Positions 23,898 to 32,790 of a DNA stretch of 32,790 nucleotides are shown here, piece after piece. The notes beneath the pieces were generated by a model. That model saw only the letters and a program-made list of their open reading frames with translations. It ran no database searches and was not told where the DNA came from. Location: positions 1-32,790 of the forward strand of contig JAGGSN010000018.1 of the NCBI GenBank assembly GCA_021159005.1, given 5' to 3'. Within the stretch, counting starts at the first letter, position 1, and the number at the start of each line of letters is the position of its first letter. Position numbers and translations under genes: made by a program. Source of the stretch: Candidatus Zixiibacteriota bacterium. Its GTDB lineage: Bacteria > Zixibacteria > MSB-5A5 > UBA10806 > 4484-95.

Positions 23898-26800
23898 CTT
23901 ATCACCGCAATTTTCCTTCTAAAGCATTCCTCGCGCCCCGAAGTATATTTGGCTGTAATTCGACAGAAATATGTCCCGGAAACCACTTTAAGACATGAAT
24001 TATTGAAACCCATCCAAGAATCGCTTTGATATGAACCTGCCGGACGGAATGAATTAATTGTTACGTCCTTGACAGCATCGCCGGTTATGGTGAATATGGT
24101 TATATCAATAGTTGCATCTTCTGCCAGAACGAATCCAATAATGGTCTTCTCACCCCGTGAGGAGTGAAAGGGATTTGGATAGTTAGTAAAAGAGCGTTCA
24201 AGGTTAGCTGCTGATATCGATATCTCAGTTGCCTGAAGTGGGTACGAACCTTCAATTAATGTAGTATATATTGTATCCCCCAGATTTTTATCAGCCATTT
24301 CCAGGAATGTTGAGTCTTCGAAGATTATAACATAATTGCCAAGAATTGATTCGTTTTTAATGTCGCATTTAAGTGTTATGGGAATATTGCTTCCCCAGGA
24401 TACGTCGTAATTGTCTTCAATCGGAATTACCAGACTATCACTCGTCAAAATGCTATCAAAGGCGACTTGTTGACCATCGAGCATTAGATATATGGCTTCA
24501 AATATATCGCTTCCGGAAACGGACGATAAACCATCAAGCGTTCGCTTCTTAAAATGCCCGCGTAAACCATATATGCTTAAATCTCCTTGTGGATTAGGAT
24601 TATCATACACAATGATTCCCTCGAATATAGTTAGTTGGTCTTGACCCGGAAACCCGATTTTCAAGGGTGGATTCTGCAATTTCAGGTTTGGCCGACCTGC
24701 CGGCAAAAAGATGCGTGTAATACTTGTCGAAAACGGGAAGTCTATATCACATCCGTTAGCAATGCTGATCCCCGGATAGATTGAAGTATCAGCCGCATCA
24801 CGCAGGATTATTGAATTTTCCGACTGTACGACTAAAGCAAAATGATCAAAGGAAACATCGCCTTCGATATCTGCGACTAAATCAATATTAAGGTTTTCGC
24901 TGGGATTAATCAGCAAACCGGTATCCGATAAATTGAAAACTGCCGAACCATATAGTATTGGAACAAATGGCTGGTATTCTATTGGGCTATCGGAAATCCT
25001 GAAGCCGATTTTATCGAATAAACGATCAGGGTTTAATAGTTCGCCAAGACTATCAAGAACTGTTATCTGTATATCATACAGTCTAATGGGCGAATGAAGA
25101 CTGTCTGAAGGATAGCTAACGTTAAAATCAATCAGCGATAATGAATCTATGCCGCCTATTATCGATGAGGGTAGAGATGGAATCAAACATATTTCCGGTG
25201 CGGAAGCGGGTTGTCTAAACTCTGTCCAGCCGGAACTAATAGGGAAAGCCGAACCCTCGGATATTATCAGAGTATCCGTTGCGACCCCAAGTTGTGAACC
25301 GGAATTAAGATCACGAACCTCAAAGTAAGTGCTGTCGTGAACAACAAAATTGAAACCGGGATATGTCGTCTCATCTTTAATTGAAACCATCACTTCAAGG
25401 GTGTCGGTGTCGCCGGGATTTAAAGTAACCGGAGAAGCAAGTTGAATAGTCTGTAATGATGTGTCGGTCTCAAAGTCGTTCAACAATCCAATAATAAATG
25501 GTCCCCTGCCGATGGCGACTTCATCCAGCACGGATGTGATATTAATAGAGTTCCATAAACTATCGACCAGAACAAACGAGAGACTCGTAAATTGGATTTG
25601 CGAGTTGCCGGTTATTCCCGGATGCCGCAATCTCAACCGCAATATTTTGGCATATCTCTGGCCAAAATTCACCGTTTCGTTAAGCATCGAAGTATATGAT
25701 ACAGCCATTTGCTGCGAAGGATCATCTATACGGCAGGAAGCTGTTTGCATCGGAAAAACTACACCCGTATCTAATGGAACAGTTTGCAGGCTGTTTTCAT
25801 CAACGATTTGAATCATACTGCTGTTATCGATTGCCAGCATAAAATCGGAGGCTGATGCCTGGCTATCAATATCCACAAGCAAAGTATAAAGCTGTTGTTG
25901 TGATGGCGGAACTATTACCGGGCTGCTAAATACCAAAGGGACGGTTGTCTGCGCCGGAATATCTTCCAGAACGACCATATTATTATAGCCTGCAGATAAA
26001 ACCATTCGACTGAAAACCTCATCTGCATTCAATGGTTCGCCATTACTATTTTTAATGCTTATCTGCAGGCTATCGAGACGCAGAGATGCTGCCGTATTCT
26101 CAGTGTCAGGATGAGCATATTGCATACTAAAAGGAAAAATATTGGTCTGACCTCTAATTACTGCCGTGGGAATAGAGCTGATTAGCTGAATATAAATATC
26201 CGATGGTGAATCCTGTAGTGTAACCGTATTAGTCCGAACGATCGATGAAGAATCAGGTATAAGCGGTGCCATAGCACGAAACCGCCAGTAAACTTCACCG
26301 GTTTGGATAGCCGTGTAATAATATAAGAATTCAACAGAATCACCACTGGCCAGAGTTGCAGGTCCCGAAAAACTGCTGTCATAAACAACAATTGTAGAAT
26401 CGTTAACACTTATTACCTGGGCATATACACTATCCATAGGTTCCGTTGAAATGTTTTCAACCGTAAGCCCAACTTCAATCGTTTGACCTATCGAACGGGT
26501 TTGAATAAGCGGTCTATAGGAAACTCTTATTTCTGAGTTGGTGATATTGAAAGTTGCAGAACCAATCAGCGGATTATCGAGTGGACCGTCATTTAACGAT
26601 TTAAACTGGCAGCCATTTAGCGGTATAGTCCCCTGAAAATAGATGTCTTGAGAAGCTAAACTGCTGATATCTGCAAGCAGGAATAGCGTCGGTGGTTGTT
26701 CGTCAACTTCAATCTCAAGAGAGTTAGCAGTCCATGTCAATCCCGAATATACAAATGAACTAACGAACAGATCACTATTTTGCCAGATGTCATCGCCATT

Positions 26801-29800
26801 AATGTCCAACCAAATTTCCAGGGAAGAAATATCGCTGGTATCGGCATCTCCAATATTCCCGACGGTTACTGATTGCAGAGTATCTATCAGGTTGCCATTG
26901 GAAGCGGGGCGAAAGGCAAATAAAGTAACGGAGGTATCTCCTGGGCTTAGCGTCCTTGATACTAACTCGATTTCCTCATACTGAGAAAATACCGATCCAT
27001 TTATTATAAGGTAGCCTCCGCTAATAACGGGCAGATCGCCGTTGATATTGACAGATTGCGAGAAGGTTAAATCCGAAGGATTGGAAATTGAAATCGCCAG
27101 GCTATCCGAATCAATTGCATTCGAGGGAATATCTGCAACCATAAAGAAATAAAATAACGATTCCGGAGGTATTGCAATGTTAAATCCGGAAAACCTAAGA
27201 CTCCCGTCATTAAAATAGCCCGTTGCCAGCAGCGAATCATTATCCATAATTCTATTCTTATTTGTATCGAAAAACAAGGATACCTGTCCCAGCTCGCTGT
27301 CTGAATATTCCTGGGCAGCATTACTATGCGATATATTATTTGTTTGGATTGCCTGCAGATTCTGAGTGTCGCTTATATAACCATTATACAAGGCTGCGGC
27401 AAGCATAACATTATCGGAGCTTCCCGGTGCCGCCGTATCAGATTGTTCGGGGACCGAAATTACGGTAATGCGGTTTGATGGAAAAATAAGATGAGGTTGA
27501 GGATTGCCTATGTTTTCATCATCCGCGCCGGTGGTTCCCGATCTATACTCGATTCCCTCAACCGAGACCTCAAGTTGAATTGTTCCCCCTTCAAATTGAG
27601 CATTAGCAATATCAAGAGTAACAAAGAACCGTCTGCCGGAAGTATTAATCGGATATGCCAGACTCGCTAAAGTCCAAATTCCGGCATTAAAAGAAAACTG
27701 TCCTATCTCACTGTCGTCTGCCGTAAAACCGTTGCCGGTGATGTCAGCCCAGAGATTAAGAGTCAAATAGGTACTGGCATCCTGAAATGTGCCTGTATTT
27801 ATAAGCTGAATGCTGCTAAGACTATCCGAAGCATAGCCGTTACTCGGGAGGATGAAATCGAAAATCAATCTGTCTGTCTGGCCTCCATAAAAGGTGCTGC
27901 CGCTAATTGTGTTTACTGCAACATTATTAGCTGGAAATGCATTAATGACAAAATCATTTTCATTCTGCAGCGGAAAGTTGTCCGCGAGGTTAACCTGCGG
28001 TGTTAAAAAGAATCCCGTCGTATCCGGAATGCCAATATTAATCAGGTTTCCGTTTTTTGCATTTGCAGCGCTTAGAGCAGCCACAACTGATATTCCAATG
28101 ATGCTTCCCGAACCCGGTATCGATAACCCGGGCGTATTAAAAACTATGATCCCATCACTTAAAGCAGCGGTAGAAAGCAAAGTGTCTTCCAAGCCAAGAT
28201 CGGTATAATCACCATCTATGTTTGCATAAAGAAGCATGCTGTCTATCTGGCTATCGAGTTCACTTTGGCTTGCCCCATCCGGGTCGGTAGCCAGTAGATT
28301 CAGACTAAGGCTGTCTATTGATATGGACATAGCATAGCTGCTTATGAACTCCAAACCCAAAATCGGACCTGTGCTTTCTCCTGGAATGATATTTCGAGCG
28401 GGAATAGATACCGCAGATACCGCTAATTCCTCATCTGTTTGAATAATCACAGTATCCACAGGAACTATTTCAACGTCAAGCGGCCCGTCATTATTCGATG
28501 ACATCTCGAGGCCATGTAAAGGTATGCCAAGCGCAACAGTAGAAAGATTGGTTGGGTAAGCCGCTAATTTGACCGCAACATAATATCGAGTAAGTTGGTT
28601 TGTCAGTGGAGAATTTAAGCCGCTTATTGACCAATAGGCTCCGGTAAAAAATAAGAGCCCAAGACGAATTTCTTCCGCCTGTCCACCCCAGGAATTGCTG
28701 CCATCATCCATGAATAATATCATCGAATCCAGATCTGATTCATCCGCTGTACCCGAATTCCATACATTAAAACCATTAAGCGTATCCTCCTGATAGCCAT
28801 TGCGGGGAATGTCGATTATCATTATATTATAAAGCGAATCGCCCGGGCTTATTGTTGTCATACCCGTTGCAATCAAAGAAATCTGTTCGGATATTAAGCC
28901 ATCGATTATATTATATCCCTGAGAATTCAAAGTATCCGGACCCTGAAACATTGTTCCATCGCTTGTCTGGATATCCGTATCAGTTAAGACAAACAAGTCA
29001 AGAGAATCGCTATCATGAGGATTCGGGCTGATTACCGGACAAATAATAAATGAACGTTCTGATTCTGCCGGAATTGAAAAAGGTGAAAATAATAAAGTAA
29101 GAGTATCAAAAGTGAAACTTTCTGATGCAATCAGACTATCTATTCCGGTAATCGAAGTATCATTATCTGCATCAAAATACAAAGCCAGTGAATCAATGTT
29201 AGTTAATCTCTCGGCAAGATTGCCCGCCCCTCTGGAGGCATCATGCACGGTTACGCTTTCGATGTTTTTGGCTGTATCTAAACTATTATCAATGCGAAAA
29301 GCAAGTAAAGATGAGTTTGTCTGATTGGAATAAACAACGGTATTGCCAAGCGGGATTGCATGGATATACAATTTCGGAATTACTGCATTCATTGTTTCGG
29401 ATGTATCTGTAATTGCATTAATGTCAGATAGTACGATGATTTCACCGGAGCCCTCCTGGTCTGAGGTAAATAGACCAGTAGAATCTATAGAGCCGGATGA
29501 AAATGTATGCGACCAGGTAAGTACTCCCGGATAAGTCTGGAAATCGTTGCTGTCGAGAGCTTCAACATTAAACTGATAAGAGGAATCGACAAAAAGCGAA
29601 TCATAAAATGGTGTTATTGTCAGGCTGGCGAGATTGCCGGTTTCCAATGCCCCCATATCAGGGGTGCTGCCATTAAATATATAACCAAGATCAAGGCCGG
29701 CATCTATTGCCGGTGAAGAGCTTTTCAACCTGAAATTTTCCTGTGGGGGATTAGTAAACTTAGGAGATGCTGATATTCCGCCGGCAGAATCAACAACACC

Positions 29801-32275
29801 GCCAGAGTAATTTGCATTGCTGTTGCTCCAAACATCATTAAAACCGCATATATTCTCAACTCGACCAAAAATACCGTTATTATTCGATACGGTTATGTTA
29901 TTGAATATTCGCGCAGTGGTTACATTGCTTTCGAGATTGATTCCATCATTGGTGCAATTATAAGCTGTATTGTTATAAATATTATTATTCTCTCCCGAAT
30001 CAGAGATACTGATTCCATCTATGCCGGAATTGGTTGTAATGTTTCTCAGAATAAGATTGTCATCGCCAACAACCCTTATACCATTCCAAACATTATCATG
30101 TATATAGCAATTGGTTACAGCACATGAATCGCCGGTAAGATATATTCCGTTATGACCTGAATTGGTAAGCTCTAAACCATCGAGCTTAACATGTTTGGCA
30201 TTCAGCCATATAATTGATATAGCCAAGCCATTTATATCAAATACAGCATCGCCAACACCGAGTTTTCGATAAGTTATTGTGGATGTTTCCGTTCCCGATA
30301 AGGTCAAGTCAATATAATCTGTAAGAGAATATATTCCCGGTATCACGTTAATGGTATCGCCAGGCTGCAATATACCCAACTGATCGCCATTGTCTAACGA
30401 TGCCCAAGCATTGGCCGAATCCAATCCGCTATTGCCGTCATCGCCGGTAGGGGAAACGTAGAAGTTAATAGGTACATGTGTAGAATACTCTATAGCCCCC
30501 ATGTCTGGCGCGGCATCGTTATACGGATAGCCCAAATCTAAGCCTGCATCAATAGCGGGTGACCCTTCGCGAAGATGAAAATTATACGTTGATTGGTTTA
30601 CGAACTGAGGATCATCGGATATTCCACCTGCAGAATCAACAACTCCACCACTATAATCATTAGTACCGCTATTCCAAATATCGTTGTATCCGCATATATT
30701 CCCAGCTGTTCCATCGATTCCATCATCACCCCCAATGATGATATTGTTGAATACGCGTGCTGAGGATACAGAATTATCAATCCATATCCCGTCGAGAGGA
30801 CATGAATAAATAGTATTTCCATAGAATAAATTATTTTCGCTACCGTTGCGGTTAACAATTCCAGATTGGTTGGCGTTGTAAAATACATTTCTCAAAATGA
30901 GATTGTCGTTGCCTTCAATGTCTATTCCTTGCAGTCCGCAATCATGTATGCAACAGCCGGTAATAAGGCAGGAATCTCCGATTAACAGGATGCCATCGCG
31001 ACCGGGATTAATGATTTCAAGATTGAGAAGCTGTATGTTGTTACCTAAGACTTGTATGGCACATGTATCGCTGCCATCGGGATCTATGATTGCGGTTCCT
31101 GCTCCGAATTTACGATAAACAATCGGAAGTGCTTGAGTTCCGGATAATGTCAACTGAACAGTCGTTGAAACCGAATAAACACCGGGATATATATTAATCG
31201 TATCACCGGGATTTAGGATGCTTAGCTGATCGCCATTGTCTAACGATACCCAAGCGTTGGCCGAATCCAATCCGCTATTGACGTCATCACCGGCGGGGGA
31301 AACAAAGTAAGTAGTAATCGTATCAACGTCATTGAAGGCAACCCAATAAATCTTGGTGCTATTTTGATTAACCTCGTTTAATGATCCTACCTGGAAGCCA
31401 TCGGCTAAGAAAGCTTGAATTCCATCATCCAGATTGAAAGCCGAGTTAAAAAATAATGTACTATCTGCTGTCAGTGACGATGGGCGATGAACGGAATTAA
31501 TATTGCCTTCATTGGCTATTATTATATACTCAGGCTGAAAACCAACGTCTGTAATATCGCGGTTGTCATTGCCATCACCATTATACCAGTTGTCCGCAAT
31601 CCTTCCCGGCACAGAATTCCAGGCGATATAATGATAAATAACTCCTGAGTTATTAACTGTATTGTGATCACCAATTTGAAAACCATCAGCTTCGAAATCC
31701 TGGATTCTATTTGCCTTTTCATTATCATTATTAAATTGCATGCTTTGATTTATAGGTTCGGATGAGAAACGCTGCATGGCTCGTTTGTCTGCCTCGCTCA
31801 TTACTATCACATAACCAGGCTGAAAACCAATACTGTTTATGCTTCGATTGTCGGTGTCATCACCGGTATAGCTGCCAACAACCATTTCGCCCGCTTCTGC
31901 TTTAAAAGCGATCCAGTAGTAATCAACTCCGTTCCCATTCACAATGTCATCTCCGCCAACAACGAATCCATCAGTGGTGAATGATTGAATTATATCAGGT
32001 TGGAAAACAAAATCATCAACCAGCGATTTCGAGACATCACCAGTCATAGTTGAAGTGCGTATATAAGCGGATTCATTCAGGTTACCTTTGATGATTACCA
32101 CATCAGGTTGAAATCCCGGATAGTTGATTGGGCGATTGTCAGAGCCATCACCTTGATAGGTGCCTGCTGACAATTGCATAGCGGCAGATACGACACTAAC
32201 GTAAAATACGAATATCAATGAAGTGATAAATACTAAACGTATAAATTTAATTTCGAAAATTGCATATTTAAGCAT
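23894..32275 (-). CDS. Giant secreted beta-helix surface protein with sorting domain
   Basis: This 2793-residue exported protein has a signal peptide (1-32) and three 90-residue tandem repeats (about 37-314; GxYxGDGxDNRxI..GFQPxxVII...ADGFQVG...YYWIAF). Two right-handed beta-helix units (322-597 and 603-880) each start YVSPxGDDxNSGLDSANAWxSL and end SPAIDAGLDLGY...PDMGA. An Ig-like domain (883-965) comes next, then about 1700 residues of repeating beta-rich modules (GDSLxNIMIxxIPxNGY..DTL...SGT and similar). The FlgD-like C-terminal domain starts SFTNYPNPFHSS and ends SGTYFCRI...KIAVIR, as in type IX-type sorted proteins of FCB bacteria. Cysteines are few. The likely role is adhesion, glycan binding or a surface layer. 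No catalytic residues of a polysaccharide lyase can be claimed. The start ATG has only a weak ribosome site. Confidence 0.88.
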   Translation of the reverse strand: MLKYAIFEIKFIRLVFITSLIFVFYVSVVSAAMQLSAGTYQGDGSDNRPINYPGFQPDVVIIKGNLNESAYIRTSTMTGDVSKSLVDDFVFQPDIIQSFTTDGFVVGGDDIVNGNGVDYYWIAFKAEAGEMVVGSYTGDDTDNRSINSIGFQPGYVIVMSEADKRAMQRFSSEPINQSMQFNNDNEKANRIQDFEADGFQIGDHNTVNNSGVIYHYIAWNSVPGRIADNWYNGDGNDNRDITDVGFQPEYIIIANEGNINSVHRPSSLTADSTLFFNSAFNLDDGIQAFLADGFQVGSLNEVNQNSTKIYWVAFNDVDTITTYFVSPAGDDVNSGLDSANAWVSLDNGDQLSILNPGDTINIYPGVYSVSTTVQLTLSGTQALPIVYRKFGAGTAIIDPDGSDTCAIQVLGNNIQLLNLEIINPGRDGILLIGDSCLITGCCIHDCGLQGIDIEGNDNLILRNVFYNANQSGIVNRNGSENNLFYGNTIYSCPLDGIWIDNSVSSARVFNNIIIGGDDGIDGTAGNICGYNDIWNSGTNDYSGGVVDSAGGISDDPQFVNQSTYNFHLREGSPAIDAGLDLGYPYNDAAPDMGAIEYSTHVPINFYVSPTGDDGNSGLDSANAWASLDNGDQLGILQPGDTINVIPGIYSLTDYIDLTLSGTETSTITYRKLGVGDAVFDINGLAISIIWLNAKHVKLDGLELTNSGHNGIYLTGDSCAVTNCYIHDNVWNGIRVVGDDNLILRNITTNSGIDGISISDSGENNNIYNNTAYNCTNDGINLESNVTTARIFNNITVSNNNGIFGRVENICGFNDVWSNSNANYSGGVVDSAGGISASPKFTNPPQENFRLKSSSPAIDAGLDLGYIFNGSTPDMGALETGNLASLTITPFYDSLFVDSSYQFNVEALDSNDFQTYPGVLTWSHTFSSGSIDSTGLFTSDQEGSGEIIVLSDINAITDTSETMNAVIPKLYIHAIPLGNTVVYSNQTNSSLLAFRIDNSLDTAKNIESVTVHDASRGAGNLAERLTNIDSLALYFDADNDTSITGIDSLIASESFTFDTLTLLFSPFSIPAESERSFIICPVISPNPHDSDSLDLFVLTDTDIQTSDGTMFQGPDTLNSQGYNIIDGLISEQISLIATGMTTISPGDSLYNIMIIDIPRNGYQEDTLNGFNVWNSGTADESDLDSMILFMDDGSNSWGGQAEEIRLGLLFFTGAYWSISGLNSPLTNQLTRYYVAVKLAAYPTNLSTVALGIPLHGLEMSSNNDGPLDVEIVPVDTVIIQTDEELAVSAVSIPARNIIPGESTGPILGLEFISSYAMSISIDSLSLNLLATDPDGASQSELDSQIDSMLLYANIDGDYTDLGLEDTLLSTAALSDGIIVFNTPGLSIPGSGSIIGISVVAALSAANAKNGNLINIGIPDTTGFFLTPQVNLADNFPLQNENDFVINAFPANNVAVNTISGSTFYGGQTDRLIFDFILPSNGYASDSLSSIQLINTGTFQDASTYLTLNLWADITGNGFTADDSEIGQFSFNAGIWTLASLAYPINTSGRRFFVTLDIANAQFEGGTIQLEVSVEGIEYRSGTTGADDENIGNPQPHLIFPSNRITVISVPEQSDTAAPGSSDNVMLAAALYNGYISDTQNLQAIQTNNISHSNAAQEYSDSELGQVSLFFDTNKNRIMDNDSLLATGYFNDGSLRFSGFNIAIPPESLFYFFMVADIPSNAIDSDSLAISISNPSDLTFSQSVNINGDLPVISGGYLIINGSVFSQYEEIELVSRTLSPGDTSVTLFAFRPASNGNLIDTLQSVTVGNIGDADTSDISSLEIWLDINGDDIWQNSDLFVSSFVYSGLTWTANSLEIEVDEQPPTLFLLADISSLASQDIYFQGTIPLNGCQFKSLNDGPLDNPLIGSATFNITNSEIRVSYRPLIQTRSIGQTIEVGLTVENISTEPMDSVYAQVISVNDSTIVVYDSSFSGPATLASGDSVEFLYYYTAIQTGEVYWRFRAMAPLIPDSSSIVRTNTVTLQDSPSDIYIQLISSIPTAVIRGQTNIFPFSMQYAHPDTENTAASLRLDSLQISIKNSNGEPLNADEVFSRMVLSAGYNNMVVLEDIPAQTTVPLVFSSPVIVPPSQQQLYTLLVDIDSQASASDFMLAIDNSSMIQIVDENSLQTVPLDTGVVFPMQTASCRIDDPSQQMAVSYTSMLNETVNFGQRYAKILRLRLRHPGITGNSQIQFTSLSFVLVDSLWNSINITSVLDEVAIGRGPFIIGLLNDFETDTSLQTIQLASPVTLNPGDTDTLEVMVSIKDETTYPGFNFVVHDSTYFEVRDLNSGSQLGVATDTLIISEGSAFPISSGWTEFRQPASAPEICLIPSLPSSIIGGIDSLSLIDFNVSYPSDSLHSPIRLYDIQITVLDSLGELLNPDRLFDKIGFRISDSPIEYQPFVPILYGSAVFNLSDTGLLINPSENLNIDLVADIEGDVSFDHFALVVQSENSIILRDAADTSIYPGISIANGCDIDFPFSTSITRIFLPAGRPNLKLQNPPLKIGFPGQDQLTIFEGIIVYDNPNPQGDLSIYGLRGHFKKRTLDGLSSVSGSDIFEAIYLMLDGQQVAFDSILTSDSLVIPIEDNYDVSWGSNIPITLKCDIKNESILGNYVIIFEDSTFLEMADKNLGDTIYTTLIEGSYPLQATEISISAANLERSFTNYPNPFHSSRGEKTIIGFVLAEDATIDITIFTITGDAVKDVTINSFRPAGSYQSDSWMGFNNSCLKVVSGTYFCRITAKYTSGREECFRRKIAVIR
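30380..31300 (-). repeat. Near-identical 75-nt copies inside the giant gene
   Basis: Bases 30380-30454 and 31226-31300 match at 69 of 75 positions and lie 846 bases (282 codons) apart, the period of the two beta-helix units. They encode the GDDxNSGLDSANAWxSLDNGD start of each unit. Identity outside this segment is lower. Confidence 0.8.
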
Positions 32276-32703
32276 ATCATTTATAGGAATCGGTATTTAT
32301 AGCGAGGATGTTTAAATGTATCTGGTTAGAAGTAACAGGATAATTATAATTTTACAATCTGAAACACCTGTCTTATTTTGCGTAATTGTTTCACTTGGCA
32401 ACACTTTACCTACAGTATTTTGCATAATTAAATGACATAAAACTAATTCAAAATCATATAATTATGATATTTGATATTACCCCATTTTAACGGACACATT
32501 ATAAAGTAATTTAATTGTATTTCAAAGACAACAGGTGGTTTATCAGGAGTATTCCCATTATTTTATTCAATTACAGGTTGGGTTCTCAGACTAAGGCGGA
32601 TGAGGGGAGCGAACAAGCGGACTTAAAATATTTCATATTATTACACTGCTGTCCGGCCTTTTTTATAGAGTTCTTAAAATAATACCCAACAATCGAAACT
32701 TGC
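32276..32703. other. Gene-free region upstream of the giant gene
   Basis: No gene is seen. The leftward promoter of the 15-kb gene train should lie in the AT-rich 32276-32460 part; a TATAAT-like box on the minus strand near 32350 lacks a good -35 partner. Repeats are CTAAGGCGGATG (about 32591), an AAGCGGAC piece (about 32615) and a direct copy of the 'ctgtccggcc' repeat (32644-32667). Confidence 0.45.
32644..32667 (+). repeat. Third copy of the 'ctgtccggcc' dispersed repeat
   Basis: CACTGCTGTCCGGCC followed by a T-run matches 16161-16178 and, inverted, 16898-16917. Here too a CTAAGGCGGA-type piece is within 60 bases. Confidence 0.55.
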
Positions 32704-32790
32704 TTATTTCATAATCCATAGAGCAGCGGGATGTTGGGCGGCTCCGATAAACATCGGCACTTCATCTTTTATTTTGTTAAATATTTCGAG
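32704..32790 (-). CDS. C-terminal end of a leftward gene (start outside window)
   Basis: Read leftward from the window edge, an open frame of 28 codons gives LEIFNKIKDEVPMF and then IGAAQHPAALWIMK before a TAA at 32704-32706. Codon use looks normal for coding DNA and the adjacent non-coding sequence begins right after the stop. I do not recognise the family from this tail. It ends 428 bases before the giant gene starts, so it is probably a separate transcription unit. Confidence 0.55.
   Translation of the reverse strand, partial: LEIFNKIKDEVPMFIGAAQHPAALWIMK

Noticed and set aside
1-32790. CRISPR array
   Set aside because: No set of regularly spaced 25-40 base direct repeats occurs; the repeats present are dispersed palindromes.

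Overview
The window looks like part of a chromosome from an uncultured, moderately AT-rich, diderm bacterium of the FCB/Zixibacteria type. This is inference from content: a very large secreted protein ending in an 'NYPNPF...' FlgD-like sorting domain, a PorV/UPF0164-like outer-membrane protein with TPRs, many tandem PAS/GAF signalling proteins, and numerous small palindromic intergenic repeats. No rRNA or marker protein is present to settle the phylum.

Layout. (1) 1-2873: right end of an integrative element, with an MCM-like AAA+ helicase running in from the left edge, an iterated TTGACAT region, a tyrosine integrase, and a 20-nt 3' fragment of an Ala-type tRNA or tmRNA that I read as the attachment site. 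(2) 3058-4242: cysteine desulfurase family protein. (3) 4297-6063: AT-rich type II restriction-modification island (ThaI-like nuclease plus N4-cytosine-type methyltransferase). (4) 6190-7655: decayed zone with a truncated MarC protein, a stand-alone flagellar-rod-like mini protein and repeat clusters. (5) 7614-10901: arsenic operon arsR - thioredoxin-like disulfide protein - thioredoxin - ccdA - acr3 - arsC, in which the redox genes plausibly feed the thioredoxin-type arsenate reductase. (6) 11357-14714: histidine kinase and NtrC-type sigma54 activator. (7) 14738-15934: HDOD protein with a degenerate receiver. (8) 15935-17030: tRNA-Leu(UAA) with terminator, an integrase N-terminal relic and palindromic repeats. 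(9) 17031-32275: a 15-kb leftward gene train with almost no spacing: giant secreted beta-helix protein, PorV-like/TPR protein, membrane SpoIIE phosphatase, STAS-RsbW-type kinase fusion, STAS antagonist, and hybrid histidine kinase. (10) 32704-32790: last 28 codons of another leftward gene.

The most unusual feature is region 9. Overlapping genes tie a cell-surface protein and its presumed outer-membrane partner to a complete partner-switching module (phosphatase, kinase, antagonist) and a hybrid kinase, with no sigma factor in the set. The simplest model is that envelope or surface state, sensed by the membrane phosphatase, sets the phosphorylation of the STAS protein, and this controls the hybrid kinase or a target elsewhere. 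The second point of interest is a set of dispersed hairpin repeats, including two 33-nt copies (7533-7565, 11112-11144) whose stems differ by compensating changes.
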